From an uncultured Desulfobulbus sp. (lineage in GTDB: Bacteria > Desulfobacterota > Desulfobulbia > Desulfobulbales > Desulfobulbaceae), in the NCBI RefSeq assembly GCF_963664075.1, contig NZ_OY760916.1, positions 4,051,001 through 4,115,000 on the forward strand: 64,000 bases of DNA. The letters run 5' to 3'. The notes below the pieces were generated by a model. It did not search any database, was not told the origin of the DNA, and was given only the letters and a program-made list of their open reading frames with translations. Every line of letters starts with the position of its first letter. Positions within the stretch are counted from its first letter, which is position 1. The translations under genes and the position numbers were made by a program. Positions 17,396 to 27,465 of this stretch are shown here, piece by piece.

Positions 17396-17875
17396 TTATC
17401 GTTTTTGGGTATAGGTACTCACGGTTATGGGAACCGCTGCGGCCAGCGTTCGCCTCTCGCATTCAACAAAAGGGAACTGACTGAAATCAGGGAAATAGGC
17501 ATCGCCCTCATAGTCTTTATTGATCCAGCTGATGATCATGGTGTCGGCAAGAGGCAGGGCCGCTTCATAGAGGCGAGCACCACCAATGACAAAAACGCGA
17601 TCCTCTTGAGCACAGAGCTCAAGCGCATCCGAAAGTGAAGCCACCTTTACGCAGTCTTTATGCAGCGTAAAATCAGAGGATTGGCTGACCACGATACTTC
17701 TGCGCCCGGGCAGAGGCCCGCCTATGGATTCATAGGTCAAGCGCCCCATGATCAACCAATGCCCCATGGTAGTCATTTTAAAATGTTCCATCTCTTCCGG
17801 TATTTGCCAAGGAATGGTATTATGTCGGCCGATAACCCGGTTCTGGGCAACTGCGGCAATAATGATCAGTTCCAC
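17396..17875 (-). CDS. folA: Dihydrofolate reductase
   Basis: 159 residues from a GTG start at 17875 that has GGAGG six bases upstream; the open frame extends upstream without a ribosome site. Family motifs: IIAAVAQNRVIGRHNTIPWQIPEEM (folate pocket and Met20 loop region), MGRLTYESIGGPLPGRRSIVVS (NADPH), VFVIGGARLYEAAL, and the C-terminal DAYFPDFS. Reduces dihydrofolate with NADPH. Convergent with the peptidase gene and head-to-head with the PanE-like gene. Confidence 0.93.
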   Translation of the reverse strand: MELIIIAAVAQNRVIGRHNTIPWQIPEEMEHFKMTTMGHWLIMGRLTYESIGGPLPGRRSIVVSQSSDFTLHKDCVKVASLSDALELCAQEDRVFVIGGARLYEAALPLADTMIISWINKDYEGDAYFPDFSQFPFVECERRTLAAAVPITVSTYTQKR

Positions 17876-17981
17876 ACCGGTCCTCCAGGAGTAGAGCAGT
17901 ATAAGATCCATTTTTATGACTGCGAAGGTACGTTTTTTTGCCAACAACGGCAATAAATACACCGATCGCAGGGGGAATTAC

Positions 17982-18938
17982 ATGCGAGTATTAGTCTATG
18001 GGGCGGGTGCCCTTGGTCAGGCCATTGGTTGTATGTTAGCTGCAGATGGACACCAGGTCACCCTTGTCTTACGCCCCCGTTTTATCGATGTCTTGAAAGC
18101 TCAGGGACTCACCGTCACCGGTATTTTCGGTACCTACCAGATCAGTGGCGAACAGCTTGAGCTGATACCAGAACTCAGCCAGACCAGTGGCAGCGATCTC
18201 GACATGATCCTGCTCACCACCAAAACCTACGGAACAGATACGGCCTTAGATGATATTGTCGCCCTATCCCAATGCAGCTGTCCCGTTGTATCGCTCCAGA
18301 ACGGTTGTGGGAATCTGGAAAAACTCACCGCCCGCCTGGGAGAAGAGCGCAGCCTGGCTGGTCGGGTCATCACCGGATTTGAAATCGAACAATCAGCCCA
18401 GGTAAAGATTACCGTCAGTGCCGATGCAGTTCATATCGGCGGCTCTGTCCGTGGAGCCATTCCCCCGGCAGCCCAGCAGTTGGCCGAGGCCCTGGATCAT
18501 GCCGGCTTACCCACGATCGCGGTGGAAGACGTCTACCAGTCCCTCTATGCCAAGTTGCTCTACAACTGTGCCCTTAACCCCCTTGGCGCCATTCTTGGCG
18601 TCCACTATGGAGCCTTGGGCGAAAGCAAAGACACCAAACAGATCATGAACAAGGTCATCGACGAGACCTTTGCCGTTATCCACGCACTGGGCGGCGCCAC
18701 CCCTTGGCCGGATGCAGCGACCTACCGCACCCTGTTTTACGATAACCTGGTCCCCGCCACCTACAATCACCGCGCCTCCATGCTCCAGGACCTGGAAAAT
18801 AATAAACCCACAGAAGTGGAAGCCATGGTGGGCTACGTGTCCAACCAGGGACGTCTGCACGGGGTAGAAACCCCTGCCTGCGAACTTTTGGCCGACTTAC
18901 TCCGCTTCAAGGAGCAGCGGCAACGGGCCGCCCGCTAA
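17982..18938 (+). CDS. 2-dehydropantoate 2-reductase (PanE/ApbA family)
   Basis: 318 residues. Rossmann motif YGAGALGQAIGCMLAADGHQVTLVLR at the N-terminus; central LLTTKTYGTDTAL and VVSLQNGCGNLEKL; the C-terminal helical domain carries YAKLLYNCALNPLGAI with the catalytic Lys and conserved Asn. Family reaction is NADPH reduction of ketopantoate to pantoate for coenzyme A, although paralogues act on other 2-keto acids. ATG at 17982 preceded by AGGGGG. Confidence 0.85.
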   Translation: MRVLVYGAGALGQAIGCMLAADGHQVTLVLRPRFIDVLKAQGLTVTGIFGTYQISGEQLELIPELSQTSGSDLDMILLTTKTYGTDTALDDIVALSQCSCPVVSLQNGCGNLEKLTARLGEERSLAGRVITGFEIEQSAQVKITVSADAVHIGGSVRGAIPPAAQQLAEALDHAGLPTIAVEDVYQSLYAKLLYNCALNPLGAILGVHYGALGESKDTKQIMNKVIDETFAVIHALGGATPWPDAATYRTLFYDNLVPATYNHRASMLQDLENNKPTEVEAMVGYVSNQGRLHGVETPACELLADLLRFKEQRQRAAR

Positions 18939-18995
18939 CCCGAACCATCTACCAGAATCCGTGTTCTATCCAAGGGGGAAACCAGACAGCAAAGA

Positions 18996-19685
18996 CTACG
19001 CTACAAATCGACTCAGCATTATTTCCAGCAACCGATGCATCTCTGCAAACCGGGCTGGAGCAACCTGTGTCATCTGCTCCTCTGTCTGAATATATTCCCC
19101 CTGGATCAGTTCATCACCGCAGTGCGTGATAATTTCCCGAACAGTTTCTTCTGTTGATTCCAAATGAAACTGCAGCCCAAGTACACGCCCCTCAAAAAGA
19201 AAGGCCTGATTGATACAGCCATAGCTCTGCGCAAGGTGGAGAGCTCCCGGCGGTAGATCAAAGGTGTCCCCGTGCCAGTGGAAAACCAGGGCAGAGGCAG
19301 GCAGTCCCTGAAAAAGTCCCTGCTGTCCAGCAGGCGAAATTTCGATGGGGAACCAGCCGATCTCCTTTTTCGGCCCTGGGTATACCCGGGCTCCCAGAGC
19401 ATCGGCTAGAAGCTGGGCTCCCAGACAGATCCCCAGAGCAGACTTGCCAGCGGCAATTGCCTGGCTGATAAAGGCCCGCTCTTGGGCAAGCCAGGGATAG
19501 AGATCGTCGTCATAGATATTCATGGGCCCGCCCATGATCAACAACAGATCAAAGCTCTCCAGATCTGGCAGGAGCTCTCCTGCATACAGACGGGTCAGAC
19601 TCAGGGTATGGGCCTGCTTTGTAATCCAGTCATTGAGAGCCCCAAGCCCCTCAAAGAATACATGTTGCAAGGCATGAATGCGCAT
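18996..19685 (-). CDS. Class I glutamine amidotransferase, GMP-synthase-like
   Basis: 229 residues. Stand-alone triad-type amidotransferase: LLIMGGPMNIYDDDLYPWL, nucleophile elbow GICLGAQLLADALG, VFHWHGDTFDLP, and the catalytic His-Glu in LGLQFHLESTEE. Such GATase1 proteins resemble the GuaA glutaminase half and are annotated as gamma-glutamyl or glutamine amidotransferases; the acceptor is unknown. ATG at 19685 with AAGGAGA nine bases upstream. Divergent from the sensor kinase gene. Confidence 0.85.
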   Translation of the reverse strand: MRIHALQHVFFEGLGALNDWITKQAHTLSLTRLYAGELLPDLESFDLLLIMGGPMNIYDDDLYPWLAQERAFISQAIAAGKSALGICLGAQLLADALGARVYPGPKKEIGWFPIEISPAGQQGLFQGLPASALVFHWHGDTFDLPPGALHLAQSYGCINQAFLFEGRVLGLQFHLESTEETVREIITHCGDELIQGEYIQTEEQMTQVAPARFAEMHRLLEIMLSRFVA

Positions 19686-19897
19686 TGAAAAATCTCTCCT
19701 TGTCTCTCTGCTGAATTTGTTACAGCGGGTATGTTCACCTTGTTTAAGGTAGTGCTTCTTCCTGACCAAGCAACTCGAAATAGTCCAGAGCATGGAGCTT
19801 GACTTTGTTGTCTCCACTGTTATGCTGAATCATATCTTTCTATATTAACAACAAATTTCAGATTTATTCATAGGTCTCCCTAATTCCGGAGGTGCAC

Positions 19898-22800
19898 TTG
19901 CCCCCCCAATCGTTGTCCTCGTTATTTCCTCGTTCCCGTGCATCATGGGCAATGGCCTGCTTCATTCTGGCTGTCGGCACTCTATTCAGCTGGCAGCTGG
20001 CGTTGTTGGACAGGGAGCAGGACCTGCTCAAGCAAAACGCCGAGGCGGTGAATGAGCTCGCCCCCATGCGGGCTCGATTGGAAGGAGCGGTGCTCAACCT
20101 CTTCAACGCCACCACAGGGATCAGTGGGGTTATCACCCATGCAGGGACCATCAGCCAGAAACTCTTCCAGGCTCTGGGCGAACAGGCGATTGACAACAAT
20201 CCCGCCATTCACAATATCGGCATCGCGCCCAACGACGTCATCACCCAGATCTATCCCCAGAAAGGCAATGAACAGGCCATTGGCTTCCAATACGATGAGA
20301 GCCCCACACAGTACAAAGATGTTCGCCTGGCCCGCTTAGCCCAAGGACCTATTTTTTCCGGCCCGCATCACCTGGTCCAGGGCGGACGGGGCCTCATTGC
20401 GCGAGTTCCGGTTTTCAGACGCAGTACCCCTGCCTCTCCTTTAAGCTATTGGGGAGTTGTTTCCGTGGTCACAGACGTCGACCAACTGCTCGCGACAGCC
20501 GAAGTGCACGATACCGAATCCTTTGTTATCGGCCTGAAAAAGGAAAGCCTTACAGAGGGTGATGCCAATACAGTCATTCTCCTGGGTACACCTGAACTTT
20601 TCGAACCAAAAGCCCCCGTCTGCATGCCGGTGGATGTTCCCGGTACCCAATGGCAACTCTGCGCCATGCCCCACAATGGCTGGCCGGTCCTTGCCGCAAC
20701 GCACTCCCTACGCCTCTATATTGGCCTCGTCTTCAGCCTGGCACTTGCTCTCTTGGTCGGCTGGCTGGCTGAACGTCCCAAACGGGTACAACGCCATAAT
20801 CTCGCTTTGAGAAATGAAATCAACGAGCGAGTCCTGACCGAAGAAAGTCTTCGCTTTTCTGAGCAAAAATATTCTTCCATCTTTCAACTGATTCCGGACA
20901 TGGCAGGCATCACCCGACTCGAAGATGGCTGTTTTATCGAGATTAATGCGGGATTCACCGCGGTCTCAGGCTGGAACGCTCAGGAAGTCATTGGCCATAG
21001 CTCCATTGACCTAGGCCTCTGGACACTTGAAGAACGTGAGGCAGCCATTGCTCTCTTACGTCAACATGGAGTTTTGGAAAATTTTCCTTTTAAGCTACGC
21101 CTGAAATCAGGTACCTACCATCATGCCCTAATGTACCTCATTCCAATTCAGGTCAACAACCGGGAATGCCTCTATTTCATGGCCAGGGATGTGCATGCCC
21201 ACAAATGTACCCAGTTAGCCCTTGAACAGGAACGATCAAATCTGCGTAAACTCCTGCAGACCGTCCCCGCACTCATCTGGATGAAAGATGCCGAAGGGAG
21301 ATACCTGAGTTGTAACAGCCGTTTCGAACGTTTTGTCGGTCAGAAGGAAAGCACGATCGTCGGTCAGGACGACTACCAGCTTTTTAACCAGGAAGTGGCC
21401 CAGGCATTTCGCAGCTATGATCAGCGAGCGCTGGGCAACAATGCGCCAAGCATTAACGAAGAATGGGTAACCTATGCCGATGATGGTCACCGTGAACTAC
21501 TGGAGACAATCAAAACACCCGTACACGATGAACGTGGAAACTTGATCGGTGTACTGGGTATCGCCTGGGATATCACAGAAAAAAAACGTAATGAAGAGGA
21601 GCTCCTCAAAGAACGGATTCGTTTCATGAACCTGGTCGACTCGGTGGATGGCATTGTCTGGGAGACCGATGCGGACAGTCTCAGTTTTACCTACGTCAGT
21701 CGTGAGGCCCAGCGTCTTTTGGGGTACCCGATCCAACAATGGTCAGAAGAAAACTTCTGGCTGCAGCATCTCCATCCAGAAGATCAACACTGGGCCCACC
21801 AGGCAACGCGTGACGCTACAGCGCAGGGGAAAGACCATGAATTGATCTATCGTTTTCAGGCTGCAGATGGCCGTACGGTCTGGATTCAGGACCGGATCAC
21901 TGTGGCGATGGAAGAGGGCCGCCCACGCTGGCGTCGTGGCATTATGGTGGATACCACCCAAGAAAAAGAGTCCGAGCATCAACGCCGCACCCTAGAAAAC
22001 CAGTTACGCCAGGCCCAGAAAATTGAGGCTGTCGGACGGTTGGCCGGTGGCGTCGCCCACGATTTCAACAATCAGCTCTCTGTGATTCTGGGCTATGCCG
22101 ACCTGATGCATCAAAGCCATGTCAGCGAAGAAAAACAGCATACCTATGTGAATCAGATTATCCGCGCTGCCAGCCACTCACGGGATATTACTCGGCAATT
22201 GCTGGCTTTCTCCCGCCAGGAGGAAATCTCTCCCCAGGTTCTTGATCTTAATCTCCTGGTAAAGGGAATCAAAAAGGGGCTGGGACGACTTATACGTGAA
22301 GATATCAACGTAGAAGTACGCACCTCTCCAGATCTCTGGCCGGTGTATATGGATTCAACTCAAGTTGACCAAATTCTGATGAACCTGATCGTCAATGCCC
22401 GGGATGCCATTGAGGGACATGGGCAGATCACCGTGACCACAGAGAACGTCACCCTGGAAGCGAGTTACACCTGTCGCTATCCCGATTTTAGCCCCGGAGA
22501 GTATGTCCAGATCAGTATCCACGATACCGGAATGGGGATGCAGCCGGAGACCCTGCTCCATATCTTTGAGCCGTTTTATACAACCAAGGAGAGCGGTAAA
22601 GGAACTGGCCTGGGGCTGGCAACAGTGTACGGAATTGTGACCCAGAACAAAGGGCAGGTCATGGTAGACAGTAAGCTTGGTGTCGGCACAACCTTTCGGG
22701 TTTTTCTTCCGCGCACCCATGCCCCCATAACTGAAGCTATCGAGTGTCCAAGCGAGTGGATACTCCCTCAAGGTACAGGTACAATTTTGCTGGTCGAAGA

Positions 22801-23137
22801 CGAGGAGACCGTCCGCCAGATGGCACAGGATATACTGACGGCCAGTGGCTATACAGTCCTGGTGGCCTCAACCCCCAGCAAGGCGTTAGCCATCTGCCGC
22901 CAGCCTGAAATTATGATCGACCTTCTTTTAAGTGACGTGATCATGCCAGAGATGAACGGTCGAGAGCTCTGCAGAAAAATTCGTAAGCTTCGGCCCAATC
23001 TCAAAGCTATTTTCATGTCCGGCTATGCCGGGGACGTTCTCAAGGAAGAAAATGAATGTGAAGTACCGCTCATAAAAAAGCCTTTTACCCTGCACTCACT
23101 GCTCAAGATTATTGAGGATCAGCTGCCCAAGAGATAG
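19898..23137 (+). CDS. Hybrid sensor histidine kinase (CHASE-PAS-HisKA-HATPase-REC)
   Basis: About 1079 residues. Order: N-terminal membrane helix, periplasmic CHASE-like domain (about 50-230, with [31 protein letters not shown]), second helix (about 265-285), three PAS domains (about 310-690), HisKA with the phospho-His in [16 protein letters not shown] (about residue 720), HATPase with [10 protein letters not shown] and [18 protein letters not shown], and a C-terminal receiver with the phospho-Asp in [18 protein letters not shown] domains sense small extracellular ligands. The start is probably TTG 19898, five bases after GGAGG; a GTG at 19892 lies inside that site. No partner regulator is adjacent. 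Confidence 0.88.
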   Translation: MPPQSLSSLFPRSRASWAMACFILAVGTLFSWQLALLDREQDLLKQNAEAVNELAPMRARLEGAVLNLFNATTGISGVITHAGTISQKLFQALGEQAIDNNPAIHNIGIAPNDVITQIYPQKGNEQAIGFQYDESPTQYKDVRLARLAQGPIFSGPHHLVQGGRGLIARVPVFRRSTPASPLSYWGVVSVVTDVDQLLATAEVHDTESFVIGLKKESLTEGDANTVILLGTPELFEPKAPVCMPVDVPGTQWQLCAMPHNGWPVLAATHSLRLYIGLVFSLALALLVGWLAERPKRVQRHNLALRNEINERVLTEESLRFSEQKYSSIFQLIPDMAGITRLEDGCFIEINAGFTAVSGWNAQEVIGHSSIDLGLWTLEEREAAIALLRQHGVLENFPFKLRLKSGTYHHALMYLIPIQVNNRECLYFMARDVHAHKCTQLALEQERSNLRKLLQTVPALIWMKDAEGRYLSCNSRFERFVGQKESTIVGQDDYQLFNQEVAQAFRSYDQRALGNNAPSINEEWVTYADDGHRELLETIKTPVHDERGNLIGVLGIAWDITEKKRNEEELLKERIRFMNLVDSVDGIVWETDADSLSFTYVSREAQRLLGYPIQQWSEENFWLQHLHPEDQHWAHQATRDATAQGKDHELIYRFQAADGRTVWIQDRITVAMEEGRPRWRRGIMVDTTQEKESEHQRRTLENQLRQAQKIEAVGRLAGGVAHDFNNQLSVILGYADLMHQSHVSEEKQHTYVNQIIRAASHSRDITRQLLAFSRQEEISPQVLDLNLLVKGIKKGLGRLIREDINVEVRTSPDLWPVYMDSTQVDQILMNLIVNARDAIEGHGQITVTTENVTLEASYTCRYPDFSPGEYVQISIHDTGMGMQPETLLHIFEPFYTTKESGKGTGLGLATVYGIVTQNKGQVMVDSKLGVGTTFRVFLPRTHAPITEAIECPSEWILPQGTGTILLVEDEETVRQMAQDILTASGYTVLVASTPSKALAICRQPEIMIDLLLSDVIMPEMNGRELCRKIRKLRPNLKAIFMSGYAGDVLKEENECEVPLIKKPFTLHSLLKIIEDQLPKR

Positions 23138-23171
23138 GAATTGCGTAATTATATCCCCAGGGGCACTCATT

Positions 23172-23208
23172 AAAAAAGCCGGTTCGAAAAATTTCGAACC
23201 GGCTTTTC
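23172..23208. terminator. Bidirectional Rho-independent terminator
   Basis: Stem AAAGCCGGTTCGAAA / TTTCGAACCGGCTTT with a small AAT-type loop, flanked by A-run and T-run, between the convergent kinase (+) and protease (-) genes. Confidence 0.88.
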
Positions 23209-23266
23209 ATTGTACCCCGTGAACATTCACAGATACATACTCAAAAATTACCCCAAAAGGGCTGCA

Positions 23267-24739
23267 TCATTCACTCTGCAACACGACGTACTGGCTGTGC
23301 TTTCCAGAGCGCACACGCAACAAAACCTGTTGCTTATTTTGGCTGTCATTAATCGCTTGGCGCAGGTCTTTCAGCGAATGCACCCGAACTCGATTTACCT
23401 CTTCAACCAGCATACCGGACCGCAGTCCAAGCTCAGCGGCGGGGCTGTTGTCTTCAACATCGACAATCAGTACGCCCTGATCCTTCTTATAGCCAAACTG
23501 ATCAGCCAGCGCATCAGTCAGATCCTGCAGACTCAGACCAAAGCTCCCCATCTGGGCATCCTTGCCCCCTTCCTGAGAGAACGATGACATATCACTAGGC
23601 TGCTCTCCAATGGTCACGTGCAGTTCTTTGGTTGTACCATTGCGCAGGACCTGAAGAGTGAGTGTGGTATTGGGCGGAGTCATGGCAATTTTGTTGCGCA
23701 GATCACCAACGTCAGACACATTTTCTCCGTTGATCCCGGTGATGATATCGCCGTTTTTCAAGCCCCCCTTCTTGGCTGGGGAATCATCGCTTACCTCGGA
23801 GATCAGAGCCCCGCCAACTTTGCCGCCAAAGGAGTTGGCCAGATCTTCATTCACATCCTGAATCATTACTCCTAACCAGCCACGGGCAACCTTGCCGTTT
23901 TTACGCAGCTGCTGCTCGATATTTTTGGCCATATTGATCGGGATGGCAAAGCCAATTCCCATATAGCCACCGCTGCGGGAGAAGATAGCGGTGTTCATAC
24001 CGATGACCTCGCCGTGGATATTCAACAACGGACCACCCGAGTTCCCGGGGTTAATGGCCGCATCGGTCTGAATGAAGTTTTCGTAATCTGTTATCCCCAT
24101 GCGGTTACGTCCCTTGGCACTGACCACGCCAACGGTGACGGTCTGGTTCAGCTCGAAGGGATTACCAATGGCAATTACCCATTCACCAACCTCCAGAGCA
24201 TCAGAGTTACCCAGAGGGATAACCGGCAAATCCTTGGCGTTAATTTTAATCAAAGCCACATCAGACTGGGGATCGGTCCCCACCACGGTTGCTTTAAATT
24301 CCCGCTTGTCAGCCAGACGCACCGTAATCTTGTCGGCGTCGGCAACCACATGGTTGTTGGTCAGGATATAGCCGTCACTTCCAATAATAAACCCGGAGCC
24401 AGCCGCTTTTTGCTTGTAGCTACGTTGTTTTTGTTGAGGATTCTTGCGATGCTGGCGCAATTGGGGGCCAAAAAAACGCTCAAAAAACGGATCATTGAAC
24501 AAATCAAGAGGATCCTGAGAGCGACCGCTAGCAGCTTTTTCTTTTTCCACCGCTACATGCACCACCGCCGGGCCCGCTTTTTTGACCACCGAGGCAAAGG
24601 CCTTCGCCGATCGGTCGAGAATTGCAATATCACTTTCGTTTTGTGCATGCACTGGCGCATACATCCCTGCGAGCAGTGTCAGGCACAGCAGGCAGGAAGC
24701 CATAAGTTTGAATTTGTTTACTTTCGCATTTTTGTTCAT
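23267..24739 (-). CDS. degQ: Periplasmic Do-family serine protease (DegP/DegQ)
   Basis: 490 residues. Signal peptide (MASCLLCLTLLAGMYAPVHA), a Q-linker-rich segment with basic repeats, trypsin-like domain with catalytic His in TNNHVV (about 128), Asp in QSDVALIKI (about 157) and Ser in NPGNSGGPLL (about 233), then two PDZ domains (about 285-375 and 400-485, GWLGVMIQDV and GVLIVDVEDNSPAAELGL). Degrades or chaperones misfolded envelope proteins. The ATG follows GGAG. The upstream gap may hold an envelope-stress promoter, but I could not identify one. Confidence 0.92.
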   Translation of the reverse strand: MNKNAKVNKFKLMASCLLCLTLLAGMYAPVHAQNESDIAILDRSAKAFASVVKKAGPAVVHVAVEKEKAASGRSQDPLDLFNDPFFERFFGPQLRQHRKNPQQKQRSYKQKAAGSGFIIGSDGYILTNNHVVADADKITVRLADKREFKATVVGTDPQSDVALIKINAKDLPVIPLGNSDALEVGEWVIAIGNPFELNQTVTVGVVSAKGRNRMGITDYENFIQTDAAINPGNSGGPLLNIHGEVIGMNTAIFSRSGGYMGIGFAIPINMAKNIEQQLRKNGKVARGWLGVMIQDVNEDLANSFGGKVGGALISEVSDDSPAKKGGLKNGDIITGINGENVSDVGDLRNKIAMTPPNTTLTLQVLRNGTTKELHVTIGEQPSDMSSFSQEGGKDAQMGSFGLSLQDLTDALADQFGYKKDQGVLIVDVEDNSPAAELGLRSGMLVEEVNRVRVHSLKDLRQAINDSQNKQQVLLRVRSGKHSQYVVLQSE

Positions 24740-25160
24740 AGTCTGTGCTCCACAGATTCATGGAAGGGGTTGTCATCTTATGACGTCTGATTTCGAACAC
24801 AACAGGCGATTATGGTCAGATTGATAAGTGCTCTCCACAGGACCAGTTCCCAGGACACCACTCCCGGATACGGCCCTGATGTTGGCAAAGAAAGCACTTT
24901 CCAACCTACCCAATAGGCATTTCAGAAACCTGAATCCGTGACGGCAGATTACAAACAACAAAACTGACGCACGGATGAATGCCCACGGACTCTGGAGATA
25001 ATTATACCGCTCAGGTACTTCGTCAAGAGGCCATTACTCAGGGATTGTGGTCTACAGGGTATTGAATTCAGCTCTTCGCAAAATTTTTTTCATCTTTTCA
25101 TGTCATTTTTTGCATTCAGAATATTTCATTTTTATCAATATTATCGCTAATTTATACAGC
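24740..25160. other. Divergent intergenic region, no gene seen
   Basis: About 420 bp between the protease gene and the small-protein operon with no convincing gene. It becomes AT-rich toward 25070-25160 and must contain the protease promoter (minus strand) and the promoter of the tandem small genes (plus strand). No RNA structure was recognised. Confidence 0.5.
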
Positions 25161-25186
25161 TTAATGATAGTCATAGTTATCATTAA
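25161..25186. promoter_or_regulatory. Fur-box-like inverted repeat
   Basis: A perfect dyad TTAATGATA - 8 bases - TATCATTAA. Aligned with the 19-bp Fur consensus GATAATGATAATCATTATC it matches at about 13 of 19 positions. It lies about 96 bp before the first of three tandem small genes, in promoter position. It suggests control by Fur or a related regulator; binding is not shown. Confidence 0.45.
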
Positions 25187-25281
25187 ACCCATTTTCCCCT
25201 CCCATTGTGGCTTGAGTTTTCTTGTTTACTGTTGCAAGCACGAGCAAATGACAAAAGCAAAAACATCCATAGGAGGATGAT

Positions 25282-25449
25282 ATGAGCGGATATGAATCAC
25301 TAGCCTGGATTAAAGATAAAAACGGTAAAGAGTATGTCTGCCCCATCAGCGCACTGAATGGTGATATCAATGATCGAGAAGATCTCACCGAAGAAGAAAA
25401 AAAACAGTGCATGGACGTCAACCAGCTCATCGGAACTGAGCGCTGGTAA
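25282..25449 (+). CDS. Small protein, first of three tandem paralogues
   Basis: 55 residues, start ATG with a perfect AGGAGG five bases upstream. It shares with the next two genes the frame YESxxWxxDxxGxExxC, a short acidic middle, LTxxEKxxCxxVNxxIGTERW at the end. Two cysteines are conserved in all three proteins (residues about 20 and 43 here). No signal peptide or membrane helix. I do not recognise the family. The ancestral, most divergent copy of the set. Confidence 0.75.
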   Translation: MSGYESLAWIKDKNGKEYVCPISALNGDINDREDLTEEEKKQCMDVNQLIGTERW

Positions 25450-25501
25450 AAAATATCACTCGAAACGAGTGCTTAACTCTCTATTACTTAGGAGATATAT
25501 A

Positions 25502-25702
25502 ATGGAATTCAGCGAAAGAGATAGAAATCTTGGCAATATCGGATACGAGTCAATGGTATGGGTTCGCGATGATAGAGGGCGTGAGTTCAGCTGTAACCTC
25601 GATGATGGACGCGGTGGGGTAAAGAGCTTTAGTGACCTCACAGAGCATGAGAAAGCCAGCTGCACCAATGTCAATGAGATCATTGGCACAGAGCGCTGGT
25701 AA
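25502..25702 (+). CDS. Small protein, second tandem paralogue
   Basis: 66 residues (MEFSERDRNLGNIGYESMVW at the start, VNEIIGTERW at the end), preceded by GGAGATATATA. Nearly identical to the third copy: the only visible protein changes are Arg/Lys, Ser/Asn and Glu/Asp. Soluble, acidic, two cysteines. Unknown function. The tight conservation at protein and DNA level points to a very recent duplication of about 259 bp including the leader. Confidence 0.75.
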   Translation: MEFSERDRNLGNIGYESMVWVRDDRGREFSCNLDDGRGGVKSFSDLTEHEKASCTNVNEIIGTERW

Positions 25703-25760
25703 ACTGTAGCACTGAAACAGAGCAATCGTACTCTCACACATCAATATCTGGAGATATATA

Positions 25761-25961
25761 ATGGAATTCAGCGAAAGAGATAGAAATCTTGGCAATATCG
25801 GATACGAGTCAATGGTATGGGTTCGTGATGATAAAGGGCGTGAGTTCAGCTGTAACCTCGATGATGGACGCGGTGGGGTAAAGAGCTTTAATGACCTCAC
25901 AGACCATGAGAAAGCCAGCTGCACCAATGTCAATGAGATCATTGGCACAGAGCGCTGGTAA
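25761..25961 (+). CDS. Small protein, third tandem paralogue
   Basis: 66 residues, same leader GGAGATATATA and same start as the second copy. Three conservative substitutions separate them. Followed by a hairpin (25969-26005) and then, about 100 bp on, the photolyase gene in the same direction. Unknown function. Confidence 0.75.
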   Translation: MEFSERDRNLGNIGYESMVWVRDDKGREFSCNLDDGRGGVKSFNDLTDHEKASCTNVNEIIGTERW

Positions 25962-25968
25962 AACACGT

Positions 25969-26012
25969 AGCCTTCCCTTTGTGGCATAACCATAGGGGGA
26001 AGGCTTACTTTT
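25969..26012 (+). terminator. Hairpin at the end of the small-protein operon
   Basis: AGCCTTCCC pairs with GGGAAGGCT across a 19-base loop, followed by TACTTTTC. A weak terminator or attenuator; read-through into the photolyase operon is possible because of the poor T-run. Confidence 0.55.
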
Positions 26013-26065
26013 CACTCCCTTCATAACACTCTATATTCACATCATTTATTCCCCCAACCCGGCAT

Positions 26066-27439
26066 ATGGAACAGTTCATGGATCATCGGCGCATTCGCCG
26101 GTACAACGGTGAGAGCAAGCTACAGGGACCTGTTCTCTACTGGGTCCATCGTGAATTTCGCTTTCAAGATAATTGGGCACTGCATCATGCACGTGGGGAG
26201 GCGCTCCGCCTTCAAGTTCCCTTAGCCGTTGTTTTTTGCCTGGTGCCAGAATTTCTTGGAGCCACTTTGCGTCAGTTTGATTTTCTGCTCAAAGGGTTGG
26301 AAGCAAGCGAGTCTACGCTGCAGCAGGCAAACATTCCTCTCATTTTACGCAGTGGTGATCCGGCCACTGAGATCAATCGTCTCTGCAAAGAACTGCAACC
26401 ATCGCTGGTTGTCACAGATTATGATCCCCTGCGTATCAAGCGACATTGGATTCAATCTCTCCTGAAAGGGCAAAGAGCACCCGTACTTGAGGTAGATTCC
26501 CGTAACATCGTGCCGGTCTGGGAAGCTTCTCCCAAACGGGAGTACATGGCTCGGACGATTCGCCCTAAAATTCATAAGCTGCTCCCAGAGTTCCTCACGC
26601 CCTTTCCCCAATTTTCGTCCCACCCCCATGCCTGGGACACCCCCCCTGCAAGCCTCTCTTTTCCAGAGCTGCGTCAAACGCTCAGAGTTGATACGACGGT
26701 AGGGCCGGTTGATTGGCTCAAGCCAGGAGAGAAGGGGGCCCAGCAAACACTGACCACCTTTTTAACCACACGTCTTAATACCTACGACCAGCGAAACGAC
26801 CCCAATAAAGATGCCTGTTCGGACCTCTCCCCCTATCTACATTTTGGGATGATATCAGCCCAACGCATTCTCCTGGAAATAGATAAACGTGGCTTGAACA
26901 GTGATAACGTTGAGAGCTTTGTGGAGGAATTAGTCGTACGCAGAGAACTCTCGGATAATTTCTGTTTCTACAGTGCAGACTACGATCAGGTCTCTGCTTT
27001 TCCGGAGTGGGCCCAACGTACGCTTGAGGAACACAGTAAAGATCCACGCCAATACCTCTACTCGCTAGAAGAATTCGATCAGGCTGTAACCCATCAGCCA
27101 CTGTGGAATGCGGCCCAAAGGCAACTTGTCCAGACCGGGGCCATGCATGGCTATATGCGTATGTATTGGGCCAAAAAAATTCTCGAATGGACCCCGACCC
27201 CTGCCGATGCCCTACGTATCGCCATATATTTGAATGATCGTTATGCCCTGGATGGCCGGGAAAGCAACGGCTATACGGGTATTGCCTGGTCCATTGGCGG
27301 AGTACACGATCGGGGTTGGACCAAACGACCGATTTTTGGATCCATCCGTTACATGAATGCAAACGGGGCTCGTCGAAAATTTGATGTGCAACGTTATATT
27401 CGCACCTGGTCCTCAAAGCAGCAAGCTTCTATATTTTAG
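26066..27439 (+). CDS. Class II CPD photolyase
   Basis: 457 residues. N-terminal Rossmann domain (GPVLYWVHREFRFQDNWAL), C-terminal FAD domain with SDLSPYLHFGMISAQR, VEELVVRRELSDNFC and the class II hallmarks HGYMRMYWAKKILEWT and LNDRYALDGRESNGYTGIAWSIGGVHDRGW. It repairs cyclobutane pyrimidine dimers with blue/near-UV light. First gene of a three-gene operon with the fused methyltransferase and SRPBCC genes. The ATG at 26066 has no clear ribosome site and an internal ATG at 26078 is possible. Confidence 0.93.
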   Translation: MEQFMDHRRIRRYNGESKLQGPVLYWVHREFRFQDNWALHHARGEALRLQVPLAVVFCLVPEFLGATLRQFDFLLKGLEASESTLQQANIPLILRSGDPATEINRLCKELQPSLVVTDYDPLRIKRHWIQSLLKGQRAPVLEVDSRNIVPVWEASPKREYMARTIRPKIHKLLPEFLTPFPQFSSHPHAWDTPPASLSFPELRQTLRVDTTVGPVDWLKPGEKGAQQTLTTFLTTRLNTYDQRNDPNKDACSDLSPYLHFGMISAQRILLEIDKRGLNSDNVESFVEELVVRRELSDNFCFYSADYDQVSAFPEWAQRTLEEHSKDPRQYLYSLEEFDQAVTHQPLWNAAQRQLVQTGAMHGYMRMYWAKKILEWTPTPADALRIAIYLNDRYALDGRESNGYTGIAWSIGGVHDRGWTKRPIFGSIRYMNANGARRKFDVQRYIRTWSSKQQASIF

Positions 27440-27465
27440 TCGTCCTCTGTACAAGGAGATAGATC

